DNA of 64,000 nucleotides from Micromonospora phaseoli (GCF_900109115.1 NZ_FNYV01000008.1:241968-305967), one strand, 5' to 3'; shown: positions 17,010 to 27,075, counted from the stretch's first letter. Program-made: numbers and translations. The notes: generated by a model from the sequence alone, not told the origin.

Positions 17010-20000
17010 ATGCTGAGGCTGGTCAGCCGGCGTGCCCGCGCGCAGTGGCCGTTGCTGGCGGCCCTCATCGGGGTCGTCACGGTTGGCGCGACCCTGCTGG
17101 GCACCTGCACCCTGCTGAGCACCCGCACCGCCGAACGGGCGCTGGAGGTCGCCATGGCCCGCGCCGCCCCGGCCGCCGTCGACGTAACCGTCTACACCGG
17201 CACCGTCGAGGGCCGGGACGTGCTGTCCGTCGCCGCCGACACCCGCACCGTGGTGACCTCCGCGCTCGCACCGTTCCCGGTGACCACGACCGCGCGGGCG
17301 TCGACAGCGCTGCGGGCGCTGCCGCCCGCGCTCGCCCCGGGCACCACCGTCGGGGCCCAGGCGTACCTGTCGGGGCTGGACGATCTGCCGACCCGGGCCG
17401 AACTGGTGACCGGGCGCTGGCCGCACGACCGTGGTGACGCTGTGGTGCTGGAGTCCACCGCCCAACTGCTCGGCCTCACCCCGGGTCGCCGGGTGCGCCT
17501 CGGCGCCGAGCTGACCCACGCGCCCGTCGCGGCCATCGACGTGACCGTCGTCGGTGTGGTACGCCCGTTGCCGGGGCGCGGCTGGGACCGCGACCCGCTG
17601 GCCGCGGCAGGCTCCGCCACCGGCCACCGGGACGGCCGCTTCCGGCAGCCGGTGAACGCCTACGGCCCATTCCTCGTCGACTTCGCCGACCTGGTCACCA
17701 CCGGTGCCACCGTCGACCGGATGGAGGTCACCGCCCATCCGGACCTGTCCCAGGCCAACCGCCGCGACCTGGAGACCGCGGCCGCGGCCGTCCGCAGTGC
17801 CGACCGCCGGCTGGCCGGCACCCTCGGCGACCGCGTCCGGCTCGCCCGGGTCGCCTCCGACCTGCCGCTGACCCTGCGGTCCGCCGACGACCAACGGCAC
17901 GTCACCGCCGCCGTCGTGCTCGCCATCGCCGTCCTCGGCGGTGTCCTGGCCGCGACGGCACTCGTCCTCGCCGGCCGGCTGACCGCGGGCATACGCGCCG
18001 ACGAGACCGCCCTGCGGTCCGCCCTCGGCACCAGTCGCCGCCAACTCGCCGCCACCGCGACGCTCGATGCCGGGCTCGTCGCCGCCGTCGCCGCCGCGCT
18101 CGCGATACCGGCCTCGTCCGCCCTGCACGCCGGCCTGACCCACCTACCGCCGCTGGACGGCGCCGGCCTGACCGTCCGGCCGGCCATCGCCGGCGCCCAG
18201 GTCCTCGCGGTCGCTGGCGGCGCGCTGATACTCGCCGCCGTACTCACCGTCCTGTCGATCCGGCCCGGCCCGGAAGCCGGCGACCGGCGCACCCGCCGCG
18301 AACTGCTGGCCCGATCCGGCGCCGACCTGATGCTCGCGGTGTTCGCTGCCGCCGCATGGTGGCAGCTGTACGCGCAGCCCACCGCCGCCAGCCCACGCGC
18401 CGACGCGGTCCGGGTGTTCGCGCCGGCGCTGCTGCTCACCGCCGGCACCGCCCTGGCGCTGCGGGTGGTACTGCCCGCCCTGCGCGGTGCCGACCGGCTG
18501 GCGTACCGCGCCCGTGGGCTGGCGCTTCCGCTGGCGGTCTCCGAGGCCGCCCGCCGCCCCCAGGCGGTCGCCACCGGGCTGCTCGTCGGGCTGGCCTGCG
18601 CGGCCGGAACCTTCGGCGTCGCCTTCGACACCACGTGGCACCAGTCGCAGCGCGACCAGGCCGCGTTGTCCGTCGGCACCGACCTGGCACTCACCCTCAG
18701 CACGACGCCGGTGGCCGCAGAGGGCACGGCCGTCGGCACGGCCACCGCGGGGTCGGTGAGTCCAGCCCTCGACCGTGGTACCGCCGTCGGTCAGTGGCTC
18801 GGCACCGCCGGCGATGCGCCGCGCCTGGTCGCCGTCGACACCACCCGCGCCGACGCCCTGCTACGCGGGCGGCTCGACGGCGACCGCACATGGACGGACG
18901 TGGGAGCGATGCTCGCCCCACCGACCCGCGTCTCCGGCCTCCCCATTCCGGCCGGCGCCCCGCTCGTCCTGAGCGGAACCGCAACCGGCGACACCTCGCT
19001 CGCCGTGACGCCCCAGCTGCTGCTGCAGGACGCCACCGGCCTGCGCATACCCTGTACCGGTCCGCCCGTGCCGCTCGACGGCCGGGAGCACCGGCTGCCC
19101 GAGTGCGCGACCGCCGACGGACTGCGCCTCGTCGCGGTGTCCCTGCCGGTCGCGGCCGACCCGGATGCCGGATCCGTGGTCGGCGACCGCACCGCCATAG
19201 CCGTCACCCTCACCGTGCCGCCCGCCGGATCGGCTGACGGATCGGATTGGACCGCCACGTCCGCGCCGCCGGTCCCCAGCAAGCTGCGCGACCCGACCGT
19301 CGTGCTCTCCGCCACGCCGGCGGGGACCGCGCTGCGGATGGCGGCGACCGTCGACCTCGGCGGCGCCCCGGACGCCGCCCGCAACCTCGTCGCCACCGCC
19401 TTCCCGGACCCCGGCCCGGTGCCCGTCGCCGTCTCCGCCCGCTTCGCCAGCGAGGTCGGTGCCGACAGCGGCAGCCAGCTCAGCGTCACGGTCGGCACCA
19501 CGCCCGTCCCGATCGTCGTCACCGAGGTCGTGCCGGCCGTACCGTCCGCCCCCGGCGCCGTCGCCGTCCTAGCCGACCTGGACACGCTGTCCCGCGCACG
19601 CGCCGTCACCGGCGACCTGACGTTCCCGGTCGACGCCTGGTGGGTCGGCCGCCCAGCCGGTCCCGCTGCCGCGCAGCGGGCCACCGCCCTGCACCTGGGC
19701 ACCGTCACGACCCGCGAGGCGGAGGCCGCCCGTCTCACCGGCGGCCCGCTGCACGCCGGGCTGCCGGCCGCGCTCCGGCTCATCGTCCCGGCCGCGGCCC
19801 TGCTGCTGCTCGCCGGCGTCGTTCTGCACGTCACCTGCGATCTACAGGTCCGCGCCGTCGAGGTGGCGCGGCTACGCGGCCTGGGAATGTCCCGGCGCGG
19901 CATCCGGGCCGTGCTGCTCGGCCAGCACGCCGGCGTTCTGCTGCCCCTGCTCGCGGCGGGCGCGGCCGTCGGCGCGCTCGCCACCCGCATCGTCGCTCCC

Positions 20001-20180
20001 CTGCTCGTACGCTCCGACACCGGTGCCGCGCCTGTCCCGGCCGCCCAGCCACACTGGCCGTGGCCAGCCGAGGCCGCGCTGCTCGCCGCGCTGCTGGCCG
20101 GATGCCTGCTGGCAGTCGCCGTTGTGGTCATCGTCCAGGTCCGCCGGGCCGATGCCGCGCACCTGCGGGTCGCGCCGTGA
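17010..20180 (+). CDS. FtsX-like ABC transporter permease (large)
   Basis: A 1056-aa membrane protein with the two-half FtsX/MacB architecture. One helix near residues 15-38 is followed by a large external domain (to about 290). A three-helix FtsX block follows at about 295-420, then a linker helix set, a second external domain (about 530-890) and a final three-helix block (LRLIVPAAALLLLAGVVL onward). The gene begins seven bases after the ATPase gene. Such proteins do not form a classic channel; they usually couple ATP hydrolysis to work on lipoproteins, peptides or drugs on the outside. The substrate is not shown. Confidence 0.9.
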   Translation: MLRLVSRRARAQWPLLAALIGVVTVGATLLGTCTLLSTRTAERALEVAMARAAPAAVDVTVYTGTVEGRDVLSVAADTRTVVTSALAPFPVTTTARASTALRALPPALAPGTTVGAQAYLSGLDDLPTRAELVTGRWPHDRGDAVVLESTAQLLGLTPGRRVRLGAELTHAPVAAIDVTVVGVVRPLPGRGWDRDPLAAAGSATGHRDGRFRQPVNAYGPFLVDFADLVTTGATVDRMEVTAHPDLSQANRRDLETAAAAVRSADRRLAGTLGDRVRLARVASDLPLTLRSADDQRHVTAAVVLAIAVLGGVLAATALVLAGRLTAGIRADETALRSALGTSRRQLAATATLDAGLVAAVAAALAIPASSALHAGLTHLPPLDGAGLTVRPAIAGAQVLAVAGGALILAAVLTVLSIRPGPEAGDRRTRRELLARSGADLMLAVFAAAAWWQLYAQPTAASPRADAVRVFAPALLLTAGTALALRVVLPALRGADRLAYRARGLALPLAVSEAARRPQAVATGLLVGLACAAGTFGVAFDTTWHQSQRDQAALSVGTDLALTLSTTPVAAEGTAVGTATAGSVSPALDRGTAVGQWLGTAGDAPRLVAVDTTRADALLRGRLDGDRTWTDVGAMLAPPTRVSGLPIPAGAPLVLSGTATGDTSLAVTPQLLLQDATGLRIPCTGPPVPLDGREHRLPECATADGLRLVAVSLPVAADPDAGSVVGDRTAIAVTLTVPPAGSADGSDWTATSAPPVPSKLRDPTVVLSATPAGTALRMAATVDLGGAPDAARNLVATAFPDPGPVPVAVSARFASEVGADSGSQLSVTVGTTPVPIVVTEVVPAVPSAPGAVAVLADLDTLSRARAVTGDLTFPVDAWWVGRPAGPAAAQRATALHLGTVTTREAEAARLTGGPLHAGLPAALRLIVPAAALLLLAGVVLHVTCDLQVRAVEVARLRGLGMSRRGIRAVLLGQHAGVLLPLLAAGAAVGALATRIVAPLLVRSDTGAAPVPAAQPHWPWPAEAALLAALLAGCLLAVAVVVIVQVRRADAAHLRVAP

Positions 20181-22936
20181 ACCGCTGGCTGACCCGCCGG
20201 TGGCCGGCACCGCACTGGCCCAGCGTCCGCGGCCGTGGCCGTACCGATGCCGGAGCGCTGCTGCTCACCGCCGCCGTCATCGCGGCCGTCGCGCTGCTCG
20301 CCGGGGCCGTGCCGGCGCTGCTACGTGCCGCCGCCGACAACGCCGTCCAGGACACGGTCCGCCGCGCCGGCCACGACTCGAACGTCCTCGTACACGCCAA
20401 CTGGGAACGCGACGACGGCCCGACCGGCGGGCGGTTCCGGATATCCCGCCTCGCCGAGGACGTCGACGACTTCCGCGCCCGGGCGACGTACACGCTCGGG
20501 CCCGACCTGGACGCCGCGCTGCTCCCGCCCATCGCCGTTGTCCACGGCCCGATTCTCAATGTCACCGACGGCAACCTGCCGCGTACCTTCCAGCTCACCT
20601 ACCTGGCCGGTGACCTTGAGGGCCCGGCCGTGACCTGGATCGCCGGCAGCGCACCCGGCCCCGCCGTCCCCGAACAGTCCATCGAGATCCCCTACGACGG
20701 ACCGCCCTGGCCGGTGCAGGTCGGCCTCTCCGAGGCGGACGCCGCCGCACTCAACCTCGGCCCCGGCGATCGAATCCCGGTCCAGGACGGCCAGGGTCGC
20801 GACAAAGACGTCCGGATCAGCGGGATCTACCGACCCGCGGACAGCGCCGACCCCGCCTGGCGACTCGCTCCGGCGCTACTGCGCCCCGTACCCGGCGCCG
20901 ACGGCGTGGGCACCACCCGGTTCGCCGGCCTGCTGTCGCGCGAGTCGCTGCCGGACGCCCGGCTCGCCTTCGACGAGGACCAACTCCGGCGCACCGTCCA
21001 CTTCGCCCCCGAACCCGACGTGCTCACCTGGGACGCCACCGCGACCCTCGCCGGCCAAGTGGTCAAGCTCAAGGCAGCCTCCGGCTCATCAGGCGTCCGC
21101 GACCAGTCCCTGAAGTGGGAATCGCAGCTCGACACCGTCCTGCGCGACGCCCGTACCCAGATCAGCGCCGCTTCCGCACAGGCCGCCGTCCTGCTCGCCG
21201 GAGTCCTGACCACCACGGTACTGGTCCTGCTGCTCGCCGCCGACCTGCTGGTCCGACGCCGTACCCCGGCGCTGAGCGCCGCACGGCAGCGTGGTGCGGC
21301 GCTACCCGACCTCGGTGCGGAACTGATCATCGAGTCCACCGTGCTGTCCCTGTCGGCCGCCGCCGTCGGGCTCGCGCTCGCCCGCGCGGCCGTTCCGGGC
21401 GTCTCCTGGACCTGGACCGTTCCTGTGGTCCTGGCCGGTGCCGTCGCCGGGCCAGCGTTCGGCACCCTCGTCGCTGCCCGCGCCAGCCGCGACCGGCGCC
21501 AACCCGCCAACCCGGCCGCTCGGCGCTGGATCCTGGCCACCGGTCAGCTGCGCCGCGCCGCCGTGGAGGCCGCTGTTCTGATCGCCGCGGTCGCCGCCTT
21601 CGTCACACTGCACCGGCGCGGGCTCCTGCCTGTCGCCTCCGCCGGCGACACCGGTGAGCTGACCGGCGACCTGGTCCTACCGATCAGCGCCGTCGCTCTG
21701 GGCGTGCTCGCCGGTGCGCTCGTCGTGCTGCGGCTGTTGCCCGCCGGAGTGCGCTTCGCGCTCCGACAGTCCCTGCGCTCGCGCCGCCCGCTGGCCGTGT
21801 TCGGCGCCGCCCGGGCAGCCACCACGGCCGGACGCGCGCTGCCGCTGCTGGCGCTGGTCAGCGCCACGGCGCTCGCGTCGTTCGCGCTTGTCGTCGGCAC
21901 CACCGTCGCCCGGGGTCTGGTCGACGGCGCCTGGAACACCGTCGGCGCCGATGCCCGCCTCGACGTCAGTGTCGACGCCGAGGCCGCGACGCCCGCACTC
22001 GCCGAGCGCATCGCTGCCGCACCCGGGGTAGAGCAGGTCGTCGTCGCGCAGGTGACCGACTCGGCGCGCATCTTCACCGAATCGACGCTGCTCACCCCAC
22101 GCCTGGTCGTCGTGGACACCGCCGCGTTCCAGCGCCTGCTGGCCACCACCCCGCTGCCCGACGCGCCGGCGCTGGCCCAGATCACGGCACCCGGTCCTGG
22201 CCCCGTGGACGTCCCAGCGCTGGTCCGATCGAGCGACGGCGACCTGCGGACCGGCACGCGGCTGCAGCTACCCCGGGACGGCGCCCCGGCGATCCGTCTC
22301 GCCGCGGTCGGTACCGCTCCCTCCTTTGGCGGCGCCAGCGACGTCGTCATCGTGGACGCCGCGGCCCTCGCCGACGCAGGACTGCCCGCCGTTCCCAATA
22401 CCGTCTGGGTGACCGGCCCCGGCGCGGCGCGGGCCGTGTCGAACAGCGGCGTCGCCGCCGACGTCGTGCTGCGCGCGGACGTCCTGCGGGCACAGCGGGT
22501 GGCTCCGCTGACCGCAGGGGTACTACGGCTGGCGTGGACGGCCGCCGCGGTGTTGCTGGCGCTGGGGCTGCTCGGCCTCACGCTCGCCGCCGCCGCGAGT
22601 GCGTCGGAGCGGTGGCAGACCCTGACCCGGCTGCGGACCCTCGGCCTACGGCCACGCGACGCCCGCTGGGTCGCCGCCGGAGAGCTGCTGCCGCCGGTCG
22701 TGGTCGCCGCGGTGTGCGGCCCGCTGTTCGGGGCCCTGCTCGCACACCTGACGCTCGGCCCGCTCGAGCTACGGCTGCTCACCGGTCAAGCCACCGACCC
22801 GGCGGCGGCCCTGCCGTGGTGGCTGTTCGGCCTGGTGAGCGTGGCTCTGCTGGCGGCGGCCGCCGCGGTCGTACCTGTCGAGTCGGCGCTGCGCCGTCGC
22901 GACCGGCTGAGCGAGGTACTCCGCGCCGGCGGGTAG
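20177..22936 (+). CDS. FtsX-like ABC transporter permease (second, large)
   Basis: A 919-aa permease with the same plan as its upstream neighbour: helix near 27-48, external domain to about 340, three-helix FtsX unit (LLAGVLTTTVLVLLLAADLL onward), second helix cluster, second external domain and a C-terminal three-helix unit ending in LSEVLRAGG. The start is GTG inside the previous stop codon (GTGA overlap). Two non-identical giant permeases with two non-identical ATPases point to a heteromeric transporter. No accessory lipoprotein or histidine kinase gene is adjacent, so it is not an obvious bacitracin-type resistance module. Confidence 0.9.
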   Translation: MNRWLTRRWPAPHWPSVRGRGRTDAGALLLTAAVIAAVALLAGAVPALLRAAADNAVQDTVRRAGHDSNVLVHANWERDDGPTGGRFRISRLAEDVDDFRARATYTLGPDLDAALLPPIAVVHGPILNVTDGNLPRTFQLTYLAGDLEGPAVTWIAGSAPGPAVPEQSIEIPYDGPPWPVQVGLSEADAAALNLGPGDRIPVQDGQGRDKDVRISGIYRPADSADPAWRLAPALLRPVPGADGVGTTRFAGLLSRESLPDARLAFDEDQLRRTVHFAPEPDVLTWDATATLAGQVVKLKAASGSSGVRDQSLKWESQLDTVLRDARTQISAASAQAAVLLAGVLTTTVLVLLLAADLLVRRRTPALSAARQRGAALPDLGAELIIESTVLSLSAAAVGLALARAAVPGVSWTWTVPVVLAGAVAGPAFGTLVAARASRDRRQPANPAARRWILATGQLRRAAVEAAVLIAAVAAFVTLHRRGLLPVASAGDTGELTGDLVLPISAVALGVLAGALVVLRLLPAGVRFALRQSLRSRRPLAVFGAARAATTAGRALPLLALVSATALASFALVVGTTVARGLVDGAWNTVGADARLDVSVDAEAATPALAERIAAAPGVEQVVVAQVTDSARIFTESTLLTPRLVVVDTAAFQRLLATTPLPDAPALAQITAPGPGPVDVPALVRSSDGDLRTGTRLQLPRDGAPAIRLAAVGTAPSFGGASDVVIVDAAALADAGLPAVPNTVWVTGPGAARAVSNSGVAADVVLRADVLRAQRVAPLTAGVLRLAWTAAAVLLALGLLGLTLAAAASASERWQTLTRLRTLGLRPRDARWVAAGELLPPVVVAAVCGPLFGALLAHLTLGPLELRLLTGQATDPAAALPWWLFGLVSVALLAAAAAVVPVESALRRRDRLSEVLRAGG

Positions 22937-23070
22937 CGAGGGGCGCATCGTTTGCCGTCTCCGGTCGAGTCTCGAAAGAGGATCAGCAGGCTCCGGAAAC
23001 GTCCCTGGCCTGGCAACTGTCACGGTCACGGGCGTTGATCGAACCGGTAGGCGACATCGACTGCGGTCCA

Positions 23071-23298
23071 CTACCCGGCCGACAGCGCGGTCCGGATGCC
23101 CGAGGAGTCCGGAAACTCCGACCGCGACGAAATCCGCTCCGCGCCGCCGCCCGTCACCGTGCCGGACACTCCGGCGATGGTGACGTTGTAGCAGTTCTCC
23201 ACGAGGATCGAGTTGTTCCCGGTGTTCGAGATCGTCACCCGGTCGGCCAGCAGGAGCAGAACGCCGAGGCCGGTACCGGCGAATGGTGGCCAGGCCAC
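23071..23298 (-). CDS. Small hypothetical protein, uncertain
   Basis: A 75-codon frame with a hydrophobic stretch (LGVLLLLADRVTISNTGNNS) and a polar tail rich in Gly, Ser and Thr. The GTG start at 23298 lacks a clear ribosome binding site, and the frame is open for another 15 codons upstream without a start. It lies downstream of the GH43 gene on the same strand. It may be a fragment of a secreted protein rather than a gene; I do not recognise a family. Confidence 0.3.
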   Translation of the reverse strand: MAWPPFAGTGLGVLLLLADRVTISNTGNNSILVENCYNVTIAGVSGTVTGGGAERISSRSEFPDSSGIRTALSAG

Positions 23299-23364
23299 CC
23301 GCTGGCCCAGCGATCGTGACCGCCACCGATACCAGGATTGTCTTCCGAGTGTTGGTCACCGGGG

Positions 23365-24810
23365 TCACGCCGCGGTGCGGGACCATTGCTGGTTGGTGCC
23401 GCTGCCACAGGTGTACTGCTGGATGTCGGCGCCGTCGCCGGTGCCGGCGTTGACGACGTCGAGGCACTTGCCGCTGTGGCGGGCGCGGAGTTGGTAGTAG
23501 CTGCCGATCGCCGCCCATTGCCATTGCTGGTTGGTGCCCGTGCCGCAGGTGTACTGGATGATGTTGGCGCCGTCGGCGGTGGAGCCGGAGGAGACGTCGA
23601 GGCACTTGCCGCTGTTCTGGTTGACGAGGCGGAAGTAGCCACCACCGGCGTCCTGAAACTCCCAGCGCTGATTCCCACCACCGTTCCAGCCGTACTGCTT
23701 GACCTCGGCGTTGTTGGCGGTGGAGTTGCTCACCACGTCCATCACCCGGCCGCTGTTTCGGTTCGTCACCCGGTGGTACGTGGGAGCATTGGCGGTGATC
23801 GTGCCGGTGACCGTGTCGATGGTGATCGACGGAGCCCAGTTCAGGCTCATGCTGGTGCTGGACGGGAAAGTGATCGGCAGCCAGACGTACTGCGAGTCGT
23901 TGACCGGCCCGCCCGAGGCGCCAGCCCAGCGGTCGCCCAGGTAGAGGTAGCTCGTCGTGTTGGTGCCCTGGATGGGCAGCACGAACGTCGGCTGGGAGCG
24001 GAAGGTGGTGGAGTCCCCCACGTTGGTCCAGCCGGTCCACGGGCCGGAGATGCTCGACGCGGTCGCGTACCTGGCCTGGTTCGGGCTCCAGCCGGTCGCA
24101 CCCGAGGTCAGCATGAAGTAGGTGGCGCCCCGCTTGAACAGGGCGGGGGCCTCGCGGTGGGCGTCGTTCCAGAAGTTGCCGACGAGGCTGGCGACGTTGA
24201 GGTAGTCCGAGGTGAGCCGGTAGATGTGCAGGTCGTAGTTCTCGTCGGCGGCCGAGATCATGTAGGCGGTACCGCCGTCGTTGTAGAGCGTGATGTCCCG
24301 CGACATGTGCCCGAGCGGGCGGAAGCTGCCGTGGTAGGTGTAGTCGCCGTCGACCGTGGCCGAGGAGGCCACGGCGGCGCGCGCCTCGCTGTAGTTCGTG
24401 CCGTTCTCCTTGTGCATCCACATGACGTAGCGCCCGGTGCTGGCGTTGTAGATGACCTTTGGCCGCTCGATGTTGGCGGACTGCAACTCGGCGGCCGAGG
24501 ACTGGGTGAGGACGTTGTTGCGGAACTCCCAGTTACGCAGGTCGGTGGAGCGGTAGACCGACACCGCCCGGAACGTGTTGTTCGGGTTGCGGTTCTCGCC
24601 GAACCAGTAGTAGTAGGAGCCGACCTTGAGTACGCCGCCGCCGTGCGCGTGCAGGGCGTTGCCGCTGGTGTCGGTGAACTGGGTGCCGTTGGTGATGGTG
24701 ACCGGTGCCGCCTGGGCGGGTAGGCCGTCGCTGACGACCGCCGCAACGACCATTCCGGTTGTCACGGCGAGCGCCGTCGCGAGCGACAGGAGCCGTCTGC
24801 TCGATCTCAC
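23365..24810 (-). CDS. Secreted GH43_24-like exo-beta-1,3-galactanase with CBM13
   Basis: A 481-aa enzyme. Residues 1-35 are a signal peptide (cut near LPAQAAP). A five-bladed GH43 propeller follows to about 345, opening with HAHGGGVLKVGSYYYWFGEN, the characteristic entry of subfamily 24 exo-beta-1,3-galactanases. Glu115 (NIERPKV) and Glu220 (HREAPALF) match the conserved acids, and Gln273 (RSQPTFVL) sits where this subfamily has glutamine instead of a catalytic aspartate base. Residues 350-481 are a ricin-type beta-trefoil (CBM13) with three Q-x-W repeats. It would trim galactan side structures of arabinogalactan. The start is GTG after AAGGGG. Confidence 0.88.
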   Translation of the reverse strand: MRSSRRLLSLATALAVTTGMVVAAVVSDGLPAQAAPVTITNGTQFTDTSGNALHAHGGGVLKVGSYYYWFGENRNPNNTFRAVSVYRSTDLRNWEFRNNVLTQSSAAELQSANIERPKVIYNASTGRYVMWMHKENGTNYSEARAAVASSATVDGDYTYHGSFRPLGHMSRDITLYNDGGTAYMISAADENYDLHIYRLTSDYLNVASLVGNFWNDAHREAPALFKRGATYFMLTSGATGWSPNQARYATASSISGPWTGWTNVGDSTTFRSQPTFVLPIQGTNTTSYLYLGDRWAGASGGPVNDSQYVWLPITFPSSTSMSLNWAPSITIDTVTGTITANAPTYHRVTNRNSGRVMDVVSNSTANNAEVKQYGWNGGGNQRWEFQDAGGGYFRLVNQNSGKCLDVSSGSTADGANIIQYTCGTGTNQQWQWAAIGSYYQLRARHSGKCLDVVNAGTGDGADIQQYTCGSGTNQQWSRTAA

Positions 24811-25051
24811 TGTGTTATCCCCTTCTGCGGGCCGGAGTGACCGTCACAGGGACGCGGGTACCAGGCGTCTGGTGAACATCGTTGTCCGCCCTGCGACGAT
24901 GCCCTCGCCGCCGGTGCGGCAACGTCCGGTCCAGCGACGGTTCACACTTGGGTAACTTCTTGGTAATCGACGCGGACCGAGTACGCCACAGGTCGCACCA
25001 ACTTATTCACGAACGTACATAAAAGAACGCCACCAGCGATCACGGTGGCCG
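24811..25051. promoter_or_regulatory. Promoter region of GH43 galactanase gene
   Basis: About 240 bases between the galactanase start and the stop of the regulator gene. It is clearly AT-richer near 24940-25030, including a segment with GAACGTACAT and AAAAGAACG. These GAACG-type words recur in the divergent promoter at 35340-35420, so they could be operators for the two paralogous regulators; this is inference. No gene is present. Confidence 0.35.
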
Positions 25052-26149
25052 CTAGCGCATCGACGACCACGGCCGCGACGAATCGCGTACGACAAGCTCG
25101 GGGGCGAGAAGCACCCGGTACGCCGGGCGGCGTTCACCGTCCAGCAGGCGCGAGACCATCAGCTCCACCGCGAGCCGGCCGACGTGGCTCTTCGGTGGCC
25201 GGATCGCCGTGAGCGCCGGATCGGCAAGATGGGCGACCTCGTCGTCGTAGGAGACGATTGCCAGTTCGTCGGGGATCTTGAGGCCATGTTCGTCGCAGAC
25301 CTGCGCGATCGCTATCGCGTGCGAATCGCTGTGAATGATCAGGGCGGTGACCTCGGCTTGCCGGCACCGCCGGACGAGGCGGCCGATGACGTCCCGGTCT
25401 CCGGTCGTGCCGAGCGTCACCCACTCCCGCAACACGAGGACGTCGGACACGGCCGGATCGGCGGTCGCCGCCTGCCAGGCACGTAGCAGATGGGCGGAGG
25501 TCGGGCTGCCGCGAGACACGACCAGACCCACCCGACGGTGCCCCTGTTGCCGAAGGTGGTGGATGGCGATCTCCAGGCCGAGTGCGTGGTCGCTGCGCAC
25601 CCATTCGATCTGTCGGGTGGCGGGCGTCCACCGCTGCGGCTGGCGCTCGACGAGGATGGTGGGCATCTGCAGGTGCCCGATCCAGTCGAGCATGCCCTCC
25701 GCGCGGTCGTCCTCGAGACTGGGGGCGAGGAGCAGACCCTGGACCTGTTGTCCGGCGATCAGCAGGCTGATCTGGCGCCGGTCCTCGTCGGGGTCGTAGC
25801 TGGAGCCGCGCAGCTGGATGTTGACGCCGAGGGCGGCCGCGGCGGCTCGCGCCCCGCCCACGATCGACGGCCAGTAGAAGTCCAGCGACGGTACGACCAT
25901 GCCGACGGTGAACCGCATCGGGGCGCGTCGCGGCTGCTTGTCCGTGCCGCCACGCACGGGCAGGGTGGCACCACCGTGCACCTTGGACACCAGGCCGCGT
26001 TGGGCCAGCGCGGCGATGTCGCGGCGAATCGTCAGTTCGCTCACGCCGAACTCGCGGGCCAGATCGCGAACCCGCACGGCTCCGTTCCCGCGAAGTGCGG
26101 CGAGCAGTCGCTCCTGCCGCTGCGTACCGAACAGTTGCCCTTCCATCAT
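25052..26149 (-). CDS. Chimeric regulator: DeoR-type HTH with LacI-type sensor
   Basis: A 365-aa transcription factor. Residues 6-62 form a DeoR-type winged helix (RQERLLAALRGNGAVRVRDL, then VSELTIRRDIAAL and VSKVHGGA). From residue 79 (FTVGMVVPSLDFYWPSIVGG) to the end it is a LacI/GalR periplasmic-binding-like sensor, with DELAIVSYDDEVAHLADPALTAIRPP as the usual hinge-near signature. Such proteins bind a sugar and release or bind operators. It sits between the galactanase gene and the uronate operon and is about 40-45 percent similar by eye to the regulator at 37524, so it probably governs one or both. Confidence 0.9.
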   Translation of the reverse strand: MMEGQLFGTQRQERLLAALRGNGAVRVRDLAREFGVSELTIRRDIAALAQRGLVSKVHGGATLPVRGGTDKQPRRAPMRFTVGMVVPSLDFYWPSIVGGARAAAAALGVNIQLRGSSYDPDEDRRQISLLIAGQQVQGLLLAPSLEDDRAEGMLDWIGHLQMPTILVERQPQRWTPATRQIEWVRSDHALGLEIAIHHLRQQGHRRVGLVVSRGSPTSAHLLRAWQAATADPAVSDVLVLREWVTLGTTGDRDVIGRLVRRCRQAEVTALIIHSDSHAIAIAQVCDEHGLKIPDELAIVSYDDEVAHLADPALTAIRPPKSHVGRLAVELMVSRLLDGERRPAYRVLLAPELVVRDSSRPWSSMR

Positions 26150-26308
26150 GCCCGCCTACCCTGAGGCCGCCAGGTGATCGCCGGCAGCGGTCCGGCGGCC
26201 TCGACGCCTGTCGCGGACCCGCGAAAGCGGGTCTCGCTGATGTCACGTCCCGTGTCCGTGCACGTCTCCGGCGGCTACGCCGTCCGCCCGAGGGCCGCTA
26301 CGGTGCTC

Positions 26309-27073
26309 CTAACGGGCGAGCCAGCCGCCGTCCACCGGTACGACGACGCCGTGCACATAATGGGCGGCGTCGGAGGCGAGGAAGACGATGGCGCCCGTCA
26401 GGTCGTCCGGTGCGCCCCAGCGGCCGGCGGGAATCCGTTCCCGGATGGCGCGCTCCCGGTCGGGATCCTCGCGTAGTGGCGCCGTGTTGTCGGTGGCGAC
26501 GTAGCCCGGCGCGATCGCGTTGACATTGACCCCGGCGGCGGCCCACTCGTTGGCCAGCGCCCTGGTCAGACCCACCACGGCATGTTTGGCGGCGGTGTAT
26601 GACGGGACCCGGATGCCGCCCTGGTAGGACAGCATCGACGCGATGTTGACGATCTTGCCGTGGCCCTGGTCCAGCATGATCCGCCCGGCCGCCTGACTGA
26701 GGTGGAACACCGCGTTGAGGTTGACCCGCAGCACGGCGTCCCAGTCCTCGGCCGGGTGCGCGACGGCGACCGCGCGACGGATGATCCCCGCGTTGTTCAC
26801 CAGGATGTGCAGGCCGCCAAGTCCGGTGACCACCGCGTGCACGGCGTCGGCGAGTTCGTCCGGACCGGCGGTGGCCAGGTCGCCGGGTACCACCAGGGCC
26901 CGCCGGCCCGTCGCTTCGATGTCGGCGACCGTCCGGGTGGGGTGGGTGCGGTCCAGCAGGGCGATGTCGGCACCGGCCTGGGCCAGGGCGATCGCGAGCG
27001 CCCGGCCGATGCCGCGGTTGCCGCCGGTGACCAGGGCGACCCGTCCGTCGAGCCGGAATCTGTCGAGGATCAC
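26309..27073 (-). CDS. kduD: KduD-like 2-deoxy-D-gluconate 3-dehydrogenase (SDR)
   Basis: A 254-aa short-chain dehydrogenase. The GTG start at 27073 follows three bases after the stop of the isomerase gene and gives the family N-terminus DRFRLDGRVALVTGGNRGIG (cofactor glycine motif). NNAG, the catalytic Ser-Tyr-Lys triad (NIASM, PSYTAAKHAV) and the PGYVATDNT loop match KduD. KduD reduces 5-keto-4-deoxyuronate-derived diketogluconate to 2-keto-3-deoxygluconate. Position after GH88 and the isomerase supports this role rather than a generic SDR. It is the last gene of the long minus-strand operon. Confidence 0.88.
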   Translation of the reverse strand: MILDRFRLDGRVALVTGGNRGIGRALAIALAQAGADIALLDRTHPTRTVADIEATGRRALVVPGDLATAGPDELADAVHAVVTGLGGLHILVNNAGIIRRAVAVAHPAEDWDAVLRVNLNAVFHLSQAAGRIMLDQGHGKIVNIASMLSYQGGIRVPSYTAAKHAVVGLTRALANEWAAAGVNVNAIAPGYVATDNTAPLREDPDRERAIRERIPAGRWGAPDDLTGAIVFLASDAAHYVHGVVVPVDGGWLAR

Positions 27074-27075
27074 GG

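Noticed and set aside
15354..22936. Four-gene ABC operon as an antibiotic resistance or export module
   Set aside because: There is no adjacent two-component system, biosynthetic gene or resistance marker; MacB/FtsX-type architecture alone does not show the substrate.
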